A stretch of 14,044 nucleotides of DNA from Enterovirga sp. (GTDB taxonomy: Bacteria; Pseudomonadota; Alphaproteobacteria; Rhizobiales; Beijerinckiaceae), in the NCBI GenBank assembly GCA_028290385.1, contig JAQGJZ010000508.1:1-14044 (forward strand), in the 5' to 3' direction. The translations under genes were made by a program, and so were the position numbers. The notes beneath the pieces were generated by a model. The model searched no databases and was not told the origin of the DNA. It worked only from the letters and a program-made list of their open reading frames with translations. Position 1 is the first letter of the stretch, and each line of letters starts with the position of its first letter. Positions 7,231 to 14,044 of the stretch are shown here, in pieces.

Positions 7231-8805
7231 ATGCGCGATTTCTTTTCCCCAGGCAGCTCTACCGCCGTCGGGAGCGGCGGTATGGCAGCAACCTCTCACC
7301 CACTGGCGACGCTCGCAGCGATCGATGTGCTGAGGGCCGGCGGAAACGCCATGGATGCCGCCATCGCGGCCGTGGCCGTGCAATGCGTGGTCGAGCCCGC
7401 CATGACGGGCATCGGCGGCGATTGCTTTGTGCTGTACTCGAAGAAGGGCGGCGTCCCCGTCGCGCTGAACGGATCGGGGCGTGCGCCGGCCGGCGCCAAG
7501 GCCGAATGGTTCGCCGAGCAGGGCCTTTCGGAGATCGCGGCCACCTCGCCGCATTCCGTCACCGTGCCTGGCGCGGTCGACGCCTGGTGCACGCTGAACG
7601 CGGAGCACGGCTCGAAGGGTCTGGACGAGCTGTTCGCGCCGGCCATCCGCTATGCCGAGGAAGGCTATCGGGTCGCGCCGCGCGTCGCGTTCGATTGGGA
7701 GCGCAACGTTCCGAAGCTCTCGCATGATCCGGACGCGAAGGCCGCCTTCCTGGTCGGCGGCAAGGCCCCGCAGGTCGGCGACATGATGCGCCTTCCCGCG
7801 CTCGCCGGCACGCTGCGCCGGATCGCCAAGGAGGGCCGCTCCGCCTTCTACGAGGGCGAGGTCGCGGCCGAGATCGTGTCCAAGCTGAGCTTCCTCGGCG
7901 GACACCACACGGAGGCTGATTTCGCCGCCCAGCGCTCTGACTGGGTCGAGCCGATCCGGACGCGCTTCCGCGATCTGGACGTCTACGAGTGCCCGCCGAA
8001 CGGCCAGGGCCTCATCGCCCTGATGATGCTGAACCTCGCCGACCATGTGGACCTGAAGGGCGGGGTCGCGGACCGCACCCACATCCTGGCCGAGATCACA
8101 AAGGCCGCCTACCACGCCCGCGACTCGCATTTGTGCGACCCCGCGCACGGCGAGATGCCGGTCGAGCACTTCCTGTCGCAGGATTGGGTGCGGCGCGTGC
8201 TGCCCCATATCGATGCGCGCCGCGCCAAGCCCCTGCCGACCTGGAACGAGGTCGCGCACAAGGACACGGTCTACCTCACGGTTGTCGACCGCGACCTCAA
8301 CTCCGTGTCCTTCATCAACTCGCTGTTCGGCCTGTTCGGATGCGGCATCCTGGCGCCGAAATCCGGCGTGCTGCTGCACCACCGCGGCAGCGCCTTCCGG
8401 ACCATTCCCGGCCACCCGAACGCCATCGCGCCCGGCAAGCGGCCGCTGCACACGATCATCCCCGCCATGGTGATGAAGAACGGACGCACCATCATGCCGT
8501 TCGGCGTCATGGGCGGGCAGTACCAGGCGACCGGGCATGTCGACTTCCTGTCCAAGATCTACGACCTCGGGCTCGACATCCAGCAGGCGTCGGACGCGCC
8601 GCGCTCCTTCGCGACCGAGGGCCGGCTGCAGCTGGAGCCGACCTTCGCGCCCGAGGTGGTCGAGGATCTGCGCCGGCGCGGGCACGAGATCGAGATCGTG
8701 GATTCGCCGATCGGCGGGTGCCAGGCGATCATGATCGACCACGAGCGCGGGGCGCTGCTCGGCGCCTCCGACCACCGCAAGGACGGCTTTGCGCTCGGAC
8801 TCTGA
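7231..8805 (+). CDS. ggt: Gamma-glutamyltransferase-family Ntn hydrolase
   Basis: A 524-residue member of the gamma-glutamyltransferase family, which cleaves gamma-glutamyl bonds (glutathione and similar compounds) and self-cleaves into two subunits. The self-processing nucleophile is Thr346 in [11 protein letters not shown], placing the large subunit at 1-345 and the small at 346-524. GSGRAP (81-86) supplies the substrate-carboxylate arginine Arg84. Also seen are the family stretches GGNAMDAA (38-45), GIGGDCF near 60-66 and [11 protein letters not shown] (360-370). Unlike the periplasmic E. coli enzyme it shows no signal peptide, so a cytoplasmic place is likely. The sequence resembles the acylase-like bacterial subfamily, so the true substrate is open. 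AAAAGG lies eight bases before the ATG. Only 4 bp separate its stop from the proposed cobT start, so it probably shares a transcript with the cobalamin genes. Confidence 0.93.
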   Translation: MRDFFSPGSSTAVGSGGMAATSHPLATLAAIDVLRAGGNAMDAAIAAVAVQCVVEPAMTGIGGDCFVLYSKKGGVPVALNGSGRAPAGAKAEWFAEQGLSEIAATSPHSVTVPGAVDAWCTLNAEHGSKGLDELFAPAIRYAEEGYRVAPRVAFDWERNVPKLSHDPDAKAAFLVGGKAPQVGDMMRLPALAGTLRRIAKEGRSAFYEGEVAAEIVSKLSFLGGHHTEADFAAQRSDWVEPIRTRFRDLDVYECPPNGQGLIALMMLNLADHVDLKGGVADRTHILAEITKAAYHARDSHLCDPAHGEMPVEHFLSQDWVRRVLPHIDARRAKPLPTWNEVAHKDTVYLTVVDRDLNSVSFINSLFGLFGCGILAPKSGVLLHHRGSAFRTIPGHPNAIAPGKRPLHTIIPAMVMKNGRTIMPFGVMGGQYQATGHVDFLSKIYDLGLDIQQASDAPRSFATEGRLQLEPTFAPEVVEDLRRRGHEIEIVDSPIGGCQAIMIDHERGALLGASDHRKDGFALGL

Positions 8806-8809
8806 CCCG

Positions 8810-9850
8810 GTGGTGACAACCACCCTGCCAGCGGTTCCCGCGATCGACGAGTCGCTGCGGGAACCGCTCCGGGCCAAGGTCGACGGCAAGGCGAAGCCGC
8901 CCGGCGCACTCGGGCGGATCGAGGATCTCGCGATCCGCCTCGGCCTGATCCAGGGCACGACCGAACCGCGGGCCGACCGGGCGACGCTGCTCGTCTTCGC
9001 CGGCGATCACGGCCTCGTCGAGGACGGCGTGTCCGCTCATCCTCAGGCGGTCACGGCCGCCATGGTGCGGACCTTCCTGGCCGGGCGCGGGACCGCGAAC
9101 GCGTTCGCCCGCGCTGTCGGTGCGGAGGTGCGGATCGTCGATGCCGGGGTCGCGGCGGAGCTGCCGGCGCATCCCGACCTGTTCGACCGCAAGATCCGGC
9201 GCGGCACGCGCAACGCCGCGCGCGAGCCGGCCATGACGGCAGACGAACTGCAGCGCGCGCTCGCGGACGGGGCAGCGCTCGCGGCCGACGCGGCGGAAGC
9301 CGGTGCGGACGTGATCGCGCTCGGCGAGATGGGCATCGGCAATACGGCGTCGGCTTCCCTCCTCATGCACCGGCTGCTGCCGGCGCCCCTGGAGGCCTGC
9401 ATCGGCGCCGGAGCCGGGCACGATCCGGCCGGGCTCGCCCACAAGCGCGCGATCCTCGCCCGGGCGGCCGGCCGCAGCGCCGCCACGGAGCCGCTCGCCG
9501 TGCTCGCCGAGTTCGGCGGGCTGGAGATCGCCATGATGGCCGGCGCCATGATCGGCGCCGCCTCCCGTCGCCGGGCCGTGCTGGTGGACGGCTTTATCGT
9601 TTCGGCGGCGGCGCTTGCCGCGATCCGGCTCGAGCCCGCCGTGCGGGACTACTGCATCTTCGCCCATTGCTCGGCCGAGCGCGGGCACGCCGCCCTGCTC
9701 GAGGGGATCGCAGCCGACCCGCTGCTCGATCTCGGGCTGCGGCTCGGCGAGGGCACCGGGGGCCTTCTGGCGCTGCCGCTGCTGCGCGCCGCGTGCGGCC
9801 TTTTGAACGAGGTCGCGACGCTGGACGAGGTCCTCGCGGGTGCGACCTGA
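8810..9850 (+). CDS. cobT: Nicotinate-nucleotide:dimethylbenzimidazole phosphoribosyltransferase
   Basis: Makes alpha-ribazole 5'-phosphate from dimethylbenzimidazole and nicotinate mononucleotide, for the lower ligand of cobalamin. It is named cobU in Pseudomonas denitrificans nomenclature. About 346 residues from a GTG start. Family marks include KPPGALGR near the N-terminus, LVFAGDHGLVEDGVS, GEMGIGNT, and the C-terminal LGEGTGG with the probable catalytic base Glu314. The start is uncertain: GTG at 8810 or 8813 lies just after the ggt stop, whereas a TTG at 8789 would overlap ggt by 17 bp, and none has a good ribosome site. The stop overlaps cobS by 11 bp. The protein should be cytoplasmic. 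Confidence 0.94.
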   Translation: MVTTTLPAVPAIDESLREPLRAKVDGKAKPPGALGRIEDLAIRLGLIQGTTEPRADRATLLVFAGDHGLVEDGVSAHPQAVTAAMVRTFLAGRGTANAFARAVGAEVRIVDAGVAAELPAHPDLFDRKIRRGTRNAAREPAMTADELQRALADGAALAADAAEAGADVIALGEMGIGNTASASLLMHRLLPAPLEACIGAGAGHDPAGLAHKRAILARAAGRSAATEPLAVLAEFGGLEIAMMAGAMIGAASRRRAVLVDGFIVSAAALAAIRLEPAVRDYCIFAHCSAERGHAALLEGIAADPLLDLGLRLGEGTGGLLALPLLRAACGLLNEVATLDEVLAGAT

Positions 9851-10610
9851 CCCGGGCCGGGAGGCGCAGCTCCTGCTCGCCGCGCTGCAGTTCATGACCC
9901 GCCTGCCCGTCCGGCCGCGGACCTACGATCCGGACTGGCTGCCGCGGGCCGCGAAGTATTTTCCGCTGGTCGGGCTTCTCGTCGGCGCCATCGCGGCCGT
10001 GCTCCTGCTCGCCGCCGACCGGCTCTGGCCCGCGCCCCTGCCGCAGCTCCTGGCGATCGGCGGCGCGCTGCTCGTCACGGGCGCGATCCACGAGGACGGC
10101 CTCGCCGATGCGGCCGACAGCCTCGGCGCGGCGACGCGCGAAAAGCGGCTCGCGATCATGAAGGATTCCCGGCTCGGGACCTTTGGGGCGCTGGCGCTCG
10201 GGCTCAGCCTCGCGATGCAGGCGAGCGCACTCGCGGCGCTGCCGGTCGGCGCGGCGGCGGCCGCTTTCGTAGCCGCCCACGGGGCCGGGCGTCTCGTGGC
10301 CGTGCTGTTGATGGCGGCCCAGCCTTATGCGGGCGAGATGGCCGCCTCCCGCATCGAGCATCGCAGCGACCGGCCGGGCGCCGGGGAAGTCGTCGTCGCG
10401 GCCCTGTTTGGCATCCTGCCGCTTCTCCTGCTGCCGCCGGCGCAGACCGCGCTTGCGCTGGTGCTCGGCGGCGCCGCCTCCGCCCTCGCCTGCTGGCGCC
10501 TGTGCCGGCCGCTCGGCGGCTATACGGGCGATGTGCTCGGCGCCGGCATCTCGACGTTCCAGACCGCCTTCCTGCTCGGCCTCGCGGCTGATCTCGGCCG
10601 ATGGAGCTGA
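9840..10610 (+). CDS. cobS: Adenosylcobinamide-GDP ribazoletransferase (cobalamin synthase)
   Basis: Integral membrane enzyme joining adenosylcobinamide-GDP with alpha-ribazole (or its phosphate) to finish the nucleotide loop. It is called cobV in P. denitrificans. 256 residues, normal for the family. Motifs are FMTRLPV (18-24), HEDGLADAADSLG (84-96, the Asp-rich metal/substrate site), MKDSRLGTFG (107-116) and GGYTGDVLGA near 226-235. Several hydrophobic helices fill the rest. The start is GTG inside the cobT 3' end with GAGG upstream, and the stop overlaps the next gene by 10 bp, so translation looks coupled on both sides. Confidence 0.95.
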   Translation: MRPDPGREAQLLLAALQFMTRLPVRPRTYDPDWLPRAAKYFPLVGLLVGAIAAVLLLAADRLWPAPLPQLLAIGGALLVTGAIHEDGLADAADSLGAATREKRLAIMKDSRLGTFGALALGLSLAMQASALAALPVGAAAAAFVAAHGAGRLVAVLLMAAQPYAGEMAASRIEHRSDRPGAGEVVVAALFGILPLLLLPPAQTALALVLGGAASALACWRLCRPLGGYTGDVLGAGISTFQTAFLLGLAADLGRWS

Positions 10611-11113
10611 TCTGCTGCCCCAAAACCTCCGTCGCGGAGGTCTGCCGGGACCACCTGCCGTCGCACGTGCTGACCTTCGCCTCCCCCGGAACGCCGCAGC
10701 CATCGCTGCCCGCCGGGCCGGCGCATCTGCACCTCGCCTTCAACGACATCGCCGAGCCTCGGGCGGGCCTCGTTGCGCCTGCCGAGGCGCATGCCCGCGA
10801 CATCCTCGCCTTCGGGCGTTCCTGGGACGGGGCCCGGCCCCTCCTGGTCAGTTGCGAGGCCGGGATCAGCCGCTCGACCGCGGCGCTTTTCATCATCGCC
10901 TGCGAGCGCCGGCCGGACTTGGCCGAGCAGGCGCTTGCGGACCGCCTCCGGGCGGCGGCACCGTGCGCGACCCCGAACCCGCTCCTGGTATCCTTGGCCG
11001 ACAGGATCCTCGGACGACAGGATCGCATGATCCTGGCCACCGCCGCGATCGGGCGCGGCGCCGATTACGTTCCCTACCGGTCCGTCCTGATCACCTTGCC
11101 GCCCCTCGGTTGA
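10601..11113 (+). CDS. CX5R tyrosine-phosphatase-like protein in the cobalamin operon
   Basis: A 170-residue cytoplasmic protein with the phosphatase P-loop C-x5-R: Cys85 and Arg91 in SCEAGISRSTAA. Cys85 would be the nucleophile. Asp49 in AFNDIAEP is a candidate general acid. The overall pattern matches a predicted protein tyrosine phosphatase family common in alphaproteobacteria (COG5350, from memory), whose substrate I do not know. The residue before the catalytic cysteine is Ser rather than the usual His of HCX5R. It overlaps cobS by 10 bp and ends 6 bp before cobU, so it is firmly inside the operon. That position suggests it could remove the phosphate from alpha-ribazole phosphate or adenosylcobalamin phosphate, the job of CobC elsewhere, but this is inference. 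A regulatory protein phosphatase is the alternative. Confidence 0.88.
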   Translation: MELICCPKTSVAEVCRDHLPSHVLTFASPGTPQPSLPAGPAHLHLAFNDIAEPRAGLVAPAEAHARDILAFGRSWDGARPLLVSCEAGISRSTAALFIIACERRPDLAEQALADRLRAAAPCATPNPLLVSLADRILGRQDRMILATAAIGRGADYVPYRSVLITLPPLG

Positions 11114-11119
11114 ACCCGG

Positions 11120-11692
11120 ATGGCCGCCGTGCTTGGTGCGGGCATGCCCCGCTTGGCCACCACACTCGTCCTTGGCGGCGCCCGCTCGGGCAAGTCGCGG
11201 CACGCCGAGATGCTGGTCGCGGCCAGCGGGCTCGAGCGCATCTATCTCGCGACCGGGGCGGCCGGGGATGCCGAGATGGCGGAGCGGATCGCGCATCATC
11301 GCGAGGCGCGCGGGCCCGGCTGGCAGACGGTCGAGGAGCCGCTCGACCTGATGGGAGCGCTCGCCTGCGAGGCGGCACCGGGGCGCGCGATCCTTGTCGA
11401 TTGCCTCACCCTGTGGCTGTCGAACCTCATGCTGGCTGAGGGGAACATCCCGGAAGCCATTGCTGGGCTTTGCAAAAGCCTAAACGCCCTGCCCTGCCCC
11501 GTGGTCCTCGTCTCGAACGAGGTCGGGATGGGGCTCGTGCCCGAAACGCCGCTCGGCCGTCGCTTCCGCGACGCGCAGGGCCGGCTGAACCAGGCCGTGG
11601 CGGCCGCGGTCCCGGACGTGGTCTTCGTGGCCGCGGGCCTGCCGCTGATCCTCAAACGGGCCGGCACGGCCCCGTATCGGAGCACCCCATGA
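11120..11692 (+). CDS. cobU: Adenosylcobinamide kinase / adenosylcobinamide-phosphate guanylyltransferase
   Basis: Bifunctional enzyme that phosphorylates adenosylcobinamide and then attaches GMP, giving adenosylcobinamide-GDP for CobS. It is called cobP in P. denitrificans. 190 residues. The Walker A loop is GGARSGKS (19-26). The HH pair at 59-60 in AHHREAR aligns with the His46-His47 pair of the Salmonella enzyme, so His59 is the likely guanylylated residue. DCLTLWLSN and VSNEVGMGLVPETPLGRRFRD are also typical of the family. The start is taken at 11120; an ATG at 11144 (MPRLATTLVLGG) is equally plausible and closer to family length. The stop overlaps cobO as ATGA. Confidence 0.95.
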   Translation: MAAVLGAGMPRLATTLVLGGARSGKSRHAEMLVAASGLERIYLATGAAGDAEMAERIAHHREARGPGWQTVEEPLDLMGALACEAAPGRAILVDCLTLWLSNLMLAEGNIPEAIAGLCKSLNALPCPVVLVSNEVGMGLVPETPLGRRFRDAQGRLNQAVAAAVPDVVFVAAGLPLILKRAGTAPYRSTP

Positions 11693-12315
11693 CCGAGCTG
11701 GCCGAGACCGCCGAGGCGAATGTCCGCCACGCGGAAAAGATGAAGAAACACAAGGAGCTGAAGGACAAGATCCTCGCCACCAAGAGGGACGACAAGGGCC
11801 TGCTGATCGTCCATACCGGGGCCGGCAAGGGGAAGACCTCGGCCGCGCTCGGCATGGTGTTCCGCCACATCGCCTATGACTGGCCGGTGGGCATCGTGCA
11901 GTTCATCAAGTCCCCCGAGTGGGAGACCGGCGAGGCGCGGCTGCTGCGCCGCTTCCCCGACCTCGCGACCCTGAAGGTGATGGGCGAGGGCTTCACCTGG
12001 GACACCCAGGACCGCGAGCGCGACATCGCGGCGGCCCGGGGCGCCTGGGACTCCGCGAAGGAGCTGATCCGCGACGACCGGCACCGCCTCGTGCTCCTCG
12101 ACGAGCTCAACATCGTGCTGCGCTACGACTACCTGCCGATCGAGGAGGTGGTCGCCTTCCTGCGGGACGAGAAGCCCGACTGGAAGCACGTGGTCGTGAC
12201 CGGCCGCAACGCAAAGCCGGAGTTGATCGAGCTCGCCGATCTCGTGACCGAGATGACCCTGGTGAAGCACCCGTTCCGGGCCGGCATCAAGGCGCAGAAG
12301 GGCATCGAGTATTGA
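11689..12315 (+). CDS. cobO: Cob(I)yrinic acid a,c-diamide adenosyltransferase
   Basis: Transfers the 5'-deoxyadenosyl group of ATP to the reduced cobalt of the corrinoid, making the adenosyl form used by later steps. 208 residues, CobO/BtuR/CobA type. The nucleotide loop is GAGKGKTS (44-51), followed by [16 protein letters not shown] and [14 protein letters not shown], all family hallmarks. A charged N-terminal extension (about 1-35) precedes the core, as is usual in CobO. The ATG at 11689 overlaps the cobU stop by 4 bp and has GGAG six bases upstream. The stop overlaps the TTG of cobQ. Some of the reading frame upstream of 11689 is open but is cobU shadow. Confidence 0.96.
   Translation: MTELAETAEANVRHAEKMKKHKELKDKILATKRDDKGLLIVHTGAGKGKTSAALGMVFRHIAYDWPVGIVQFIKSPEWETGEARLLRRFPDLATLKVMGEGFTWDTQDRERDIAAARGAWDSAKELIRDDRHRLVLLDELNIVLRYDYLPIEEVVAFLRDEKPDWKHVVVTGRNAKPELIELADLVTEMTLVKHPFRAGIKAQKGIEY
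12297..12302 (+). promoter_or_regulatory. Shine-Dalgarno site supporting the TTG start of cobQ
   Basis: GAAGGG lies nine bases before the TTG at 12312, inside the cobO 3' end. No ATG gives the complete conserved N-terminus; the first in-frame ATG falls at the Met of ALMIQGT, eight codons later. Confidence 0.6.
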
Positions 12316-13787
12316 AAGCGCGCGTCCCGGCCCTGATGATCCAGGGCACGGGCTCGAATGTCGGCAAGTCGACGCTGGTGGCAGGGCTGTGCCGCGCCTT
12401 TGCGCGGCGCGGCCTCGCGGTGCGGCCGTTCAAGCCGCAGAACATGTCCAACAACGCCGCCGTGACGGCGGATGGCGGCGAGATCGGCCGGGCCCAGGCC
12501 GTACAGGCGCGCGCCGCGGGCGTGCCGCCGAGCATCCACATGAACCCCGTGCTGCTGAAGCCCGAGACCGACACGGGCGCGCAGGTGATCGTGCAGGGCC
12601 AGCGTCGCGGCACGCTCCGGGCGCGCGATTACGGGGCCCGCAAGGCTGAGCTGATGCCGGCCGTGCTGGACAGCTTCGCGCGGGTGTCGGCCGGGGCGGA
12701 CCTCGTCCTCGTGGAAGGGGCCGGCAGCCCCGCCGAGATCAATCTGCGGGCCGGCGACATCGCCAATATGGGGTTTGCGGCGGCGGCGGATGTGCCGGTC
12801 GTGCTCGCAGGCGACATCGACCGCGGCGGCGTGATCGCGAGCCTCGTCGGCACGCACGCGGTGCTCGAACCGGCGGAACGTGACCGGATCAAAGGCTTCT
12901 TGGTCAACAAGTTCCGCGGAGACGTTCGACTGTTTACTGAAGGCGAGCTTGCGATCTCGGAGCGGACAGGCTGGCCCTCCCTGGGCGTCCTGCCCTGGCT
13001 GCCGCAAACGGCGTGGCTGCCCGCCGAGGACGCGATCGACCTCGACCGCCAGACCCGCGCACGGAGCCCGGCACAGCGGGTCAAGGTCGCCGTTCCGGTG
13101 ATCTCCCGGATCGCCAATTTCGACGATCTCGACCCGCTCGGGATGGAGCCCGCGGTGGAACTGGTCCTGGTGCCACCGGGCCAGCCACTGCCGGGGGACG
13201 CGCATCTCGTGATCCTGCCCGGGTCGAAGTCGACGATCGGCGATCTCGCCTTTCTGCGGGCGCAGGGCTGGGACATCGACCTTCTCGCGCACAGCCGACG
13301 CGGCGGCGCGATCCTCGGTCTGTGCGGCGGCTACCAGATGCTCGGCCGCACGATCGCGGACCCGGAGGGCGTGGAAGGACCGCAAGGCACCGTGGAGGGC
13401 CTCGGCCTGCTCGACGTTTCAACCGTGCTGACGGGCGACAAGGTCACCGAGCCGGCATCCGGGATCCACCTATCCACGGATACGGGGATCACAGGATACG
13501 AGATCCATCTCGGCCGCACCGACGGGCCGGATTGCCGCCGGCCCCTGCTGCGGCTCGAGGGCGGCCGCCCGGACGGCGCCACGAGCCCCAACGGCAGGGT
13601 GGCGGGCTGCTACGTGCATGGCCTGTTCGGCTCGGACGCCTTCCGCCGGGCCTTCCTGGCCGGCTTCGGGATGCGGTCCGAAATCGCCTACGAGGCGCAG
13701 GTCGAGGCTGCCCTCGATGCGCTCGCCGAGCATGTCGAGGCGCATCTCGATCTGTCCCGCATGCTGGAGATCGCGCAGGCGCGATGA
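12312..13787 (+). CDS. cobQ: Cobyric acid synthase (adenosylcobyrinic acid a,c-diamide amidase)
   Basis: Uses glutamine and ATP to amidate four side chains of the corrin ring, giving adenosylcobyric acid. 491 residues, normal length. The N-terminal dethiobiotin-synthetase-like ATPase domain has the loop [10 protein letters not shown] (12-21) and [12 protein letters not shown]. The C-terminal class I glutamine amidotransferase domain has nucleophile Cys338 in [11 protein letters not shown] and His436 in GCYVHGLF. The best start is TTG at 12312, overlapping the cobO stop as TTGA. It gives [20 protein letters not shown], matching the normal N-terminus, with GAAGGG nine bases upstream. The stop lies one base from the stop of the convergent cobD. 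Confidence 0.96.
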   Translation: MKARVPALMIQGTGSNVGKSTLVAGLCRAFARRGLAVRPFKPQNMSNNAAVTADGGEIGRAQAVQARAAGVPPSIHMNPVLLKPETDTGAQVIVQGQRRGTLRARDYGARKAELMPAVLDSFARVSAGADLVLVEGAGSPAEINLRAGDIANMGFAAAADVPVVLAGDIDRGGVIASLVGTHAVLEPAERDRIKGFLVNKFRGDVRLFTEGELAISERTGWPSLGVLPWLPQTAWLPAEDAIDLDRQTRARSPAQRVKVAVPVISRIANFDDLDPLGMEPAVELVLVPPGQPLPGDAHLVILPGSKSTIGDLAFLRAQGWDIDLLAHSRRGGAILGLCGGYQMLGRTIADPEGVEGPQGTVEGLGLLDVSTVLTGDKVTEPASGIHLSTDTGITGYEIHLGRTDGPDCRRPLLRLEGGRPDGATSPNGRVAGCYVHGLFGSDAFRRAFLAGFGMRSEIAYEAQVEAALDALAEHVEAHLDLSRMLEIAQAR

Positions 13788-13788
13788 G

Positions 13789-14044
13789 TCAGGCGAAGAT
13801 CGCGAGCGTCAGCACAAGGTAAAGACAGCCGTGCAACACGGCAGCGGCGATCATCACCCGCAGCGCGCGGCCGATGTCGTCCGGGCCGGCATCATGGCGG
13901 CCCGGAGCGTTCAGGAAGGGCTCGTCCACGGGCCCGGCGGCGTAGACACGCGGGCCGCCGAGCGCCAGCCCGAGCGCACCCGCCATGGCCGCCTCCGGCC
14001 AGCCGGCATTGGGCGAGCGGTGAAGGCCTGCGTCGCGGAGCATC
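13789..14044 (-). CDS. cobD: Adenosylcobinamide-phosphate synthase (CobD/CbiB), C-terminal part
   Basis: Membrane enzyme that attaches the aminopropanol (phosphate) arm to adenosylcobyric acid. Only about 85 C-terminal residues are in the window; the 5' part lies beyond the right edge. The stretch RSPNAGWPEAAMAGALGLAL followed by GGPRVY is the strong family signature. A last hydrophobic segment (about 20 residues, ending TLAIFA) is the final membrane helix. It is read toward cobQ on the opposite strand, the two stops being one base apart. The product acts directly after CobQ and before CobU, so the opposite orientation still fits the same pathway. An internal ATG near 14043 is not the true start because the conserved region continues upstream. 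Confidence 0.93.
   Translation of the reverse strand, partial: MLRDAGLHRSPNAGWPEAAMAGALGLALGGPRVYAAGPVDEPFLNAPGRHDAGPDDIGRALRVMIAAAVLHGCLYLVLTLAIFA

Noticed and set aside
7099..8958. 619-codon open frame on the minus strand
   Set aside because: It lies opposite the well-supported gamma-glutamyltransferase gene and shows only the low-complexity composition of an antisense shadow.
12129..13385. 418-codon open frame on the minus strand
   Set aside because: Antisense to cobO and cobQ, whose motifs are unambiguous; no recognisable family in the mirror frame.

Overview
The window is a GC-rich piece of a bacterial chromosome, most likely from an alphaproteobacterium, probably a methylotroph-like Hyphomicrobiales relative. 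The reasons are G/C at most third codon positions, the aerobic-type cobalamin genes (CobO and CobQ forms), a periplasmic lanthanide-type PQQ alcohol dehydrogenase, and a small phosphatase of a type common in that class. I cannot name the genus. No tRNA, rRNA, CRISPR array, insertion sequence or integrase was seen. Nearly every base from 1 to 14044 is coding.

Left half (1-7102, all on the minus strand, read from high to low coordinates). The order is: a probable small secreted protein; a seven-blade YVTN beta-propeller of the type that accompanies PQQ dehydrogenases; a 162-bp gap with promoter-like features; xoxF (PQQ alcohol dehydrogenase with the Asp-X-Asp lanthanide signature); xoxJ (periplasmic binding protein); a lipoprotein c-type cytochrome; cytochrome oxidase subunit II with a fused cytochrome c domain (caa3 type); and subunit I, which runs off the left edge. 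From xoxF onward the genes overlap or lie 1 bp apart, so they look like one transcript. Together they could form an alcohol-to-oxygen chain: alcohol, PQQ/lanthanide enzyme, membrane-anchored cytochrome c, caa3 oxidase, O2.

Right half (7231-13787, plus strand). A gamma-glutamyltransferase-family gene is followed 4 bp later by a late cobalamin-synthesis operon: cobT, cobS, a CX5R tyrosine-phosphatase-like gene, cobU, cobO and cobQ, with overlaps of 4-11 bp or gaps of 4-6 bp. The operon meets the oppositely oriented cobD/cbiB head-on with one base between the stop codons. These genes cover corrinoid adenosylation (CobO), amidation (CobQ), aminopropanol arm attachment (CobD), nucleotide loop activation (CobU), alpha-ribazole phosphate formation (CobT) and final assembly (CobS). 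The phosphatase between cobS and cobU is a candidate for the otherwise missing dephosphorylation step.

The 128-bp gap at 7103-7230 separates the two divergent halves. The most interesting points are the dehydrogenase-to-oxidase gene string, the unassigned phosphatase in the cobalamin operon, and the small secreted protein before the beta-propeller.
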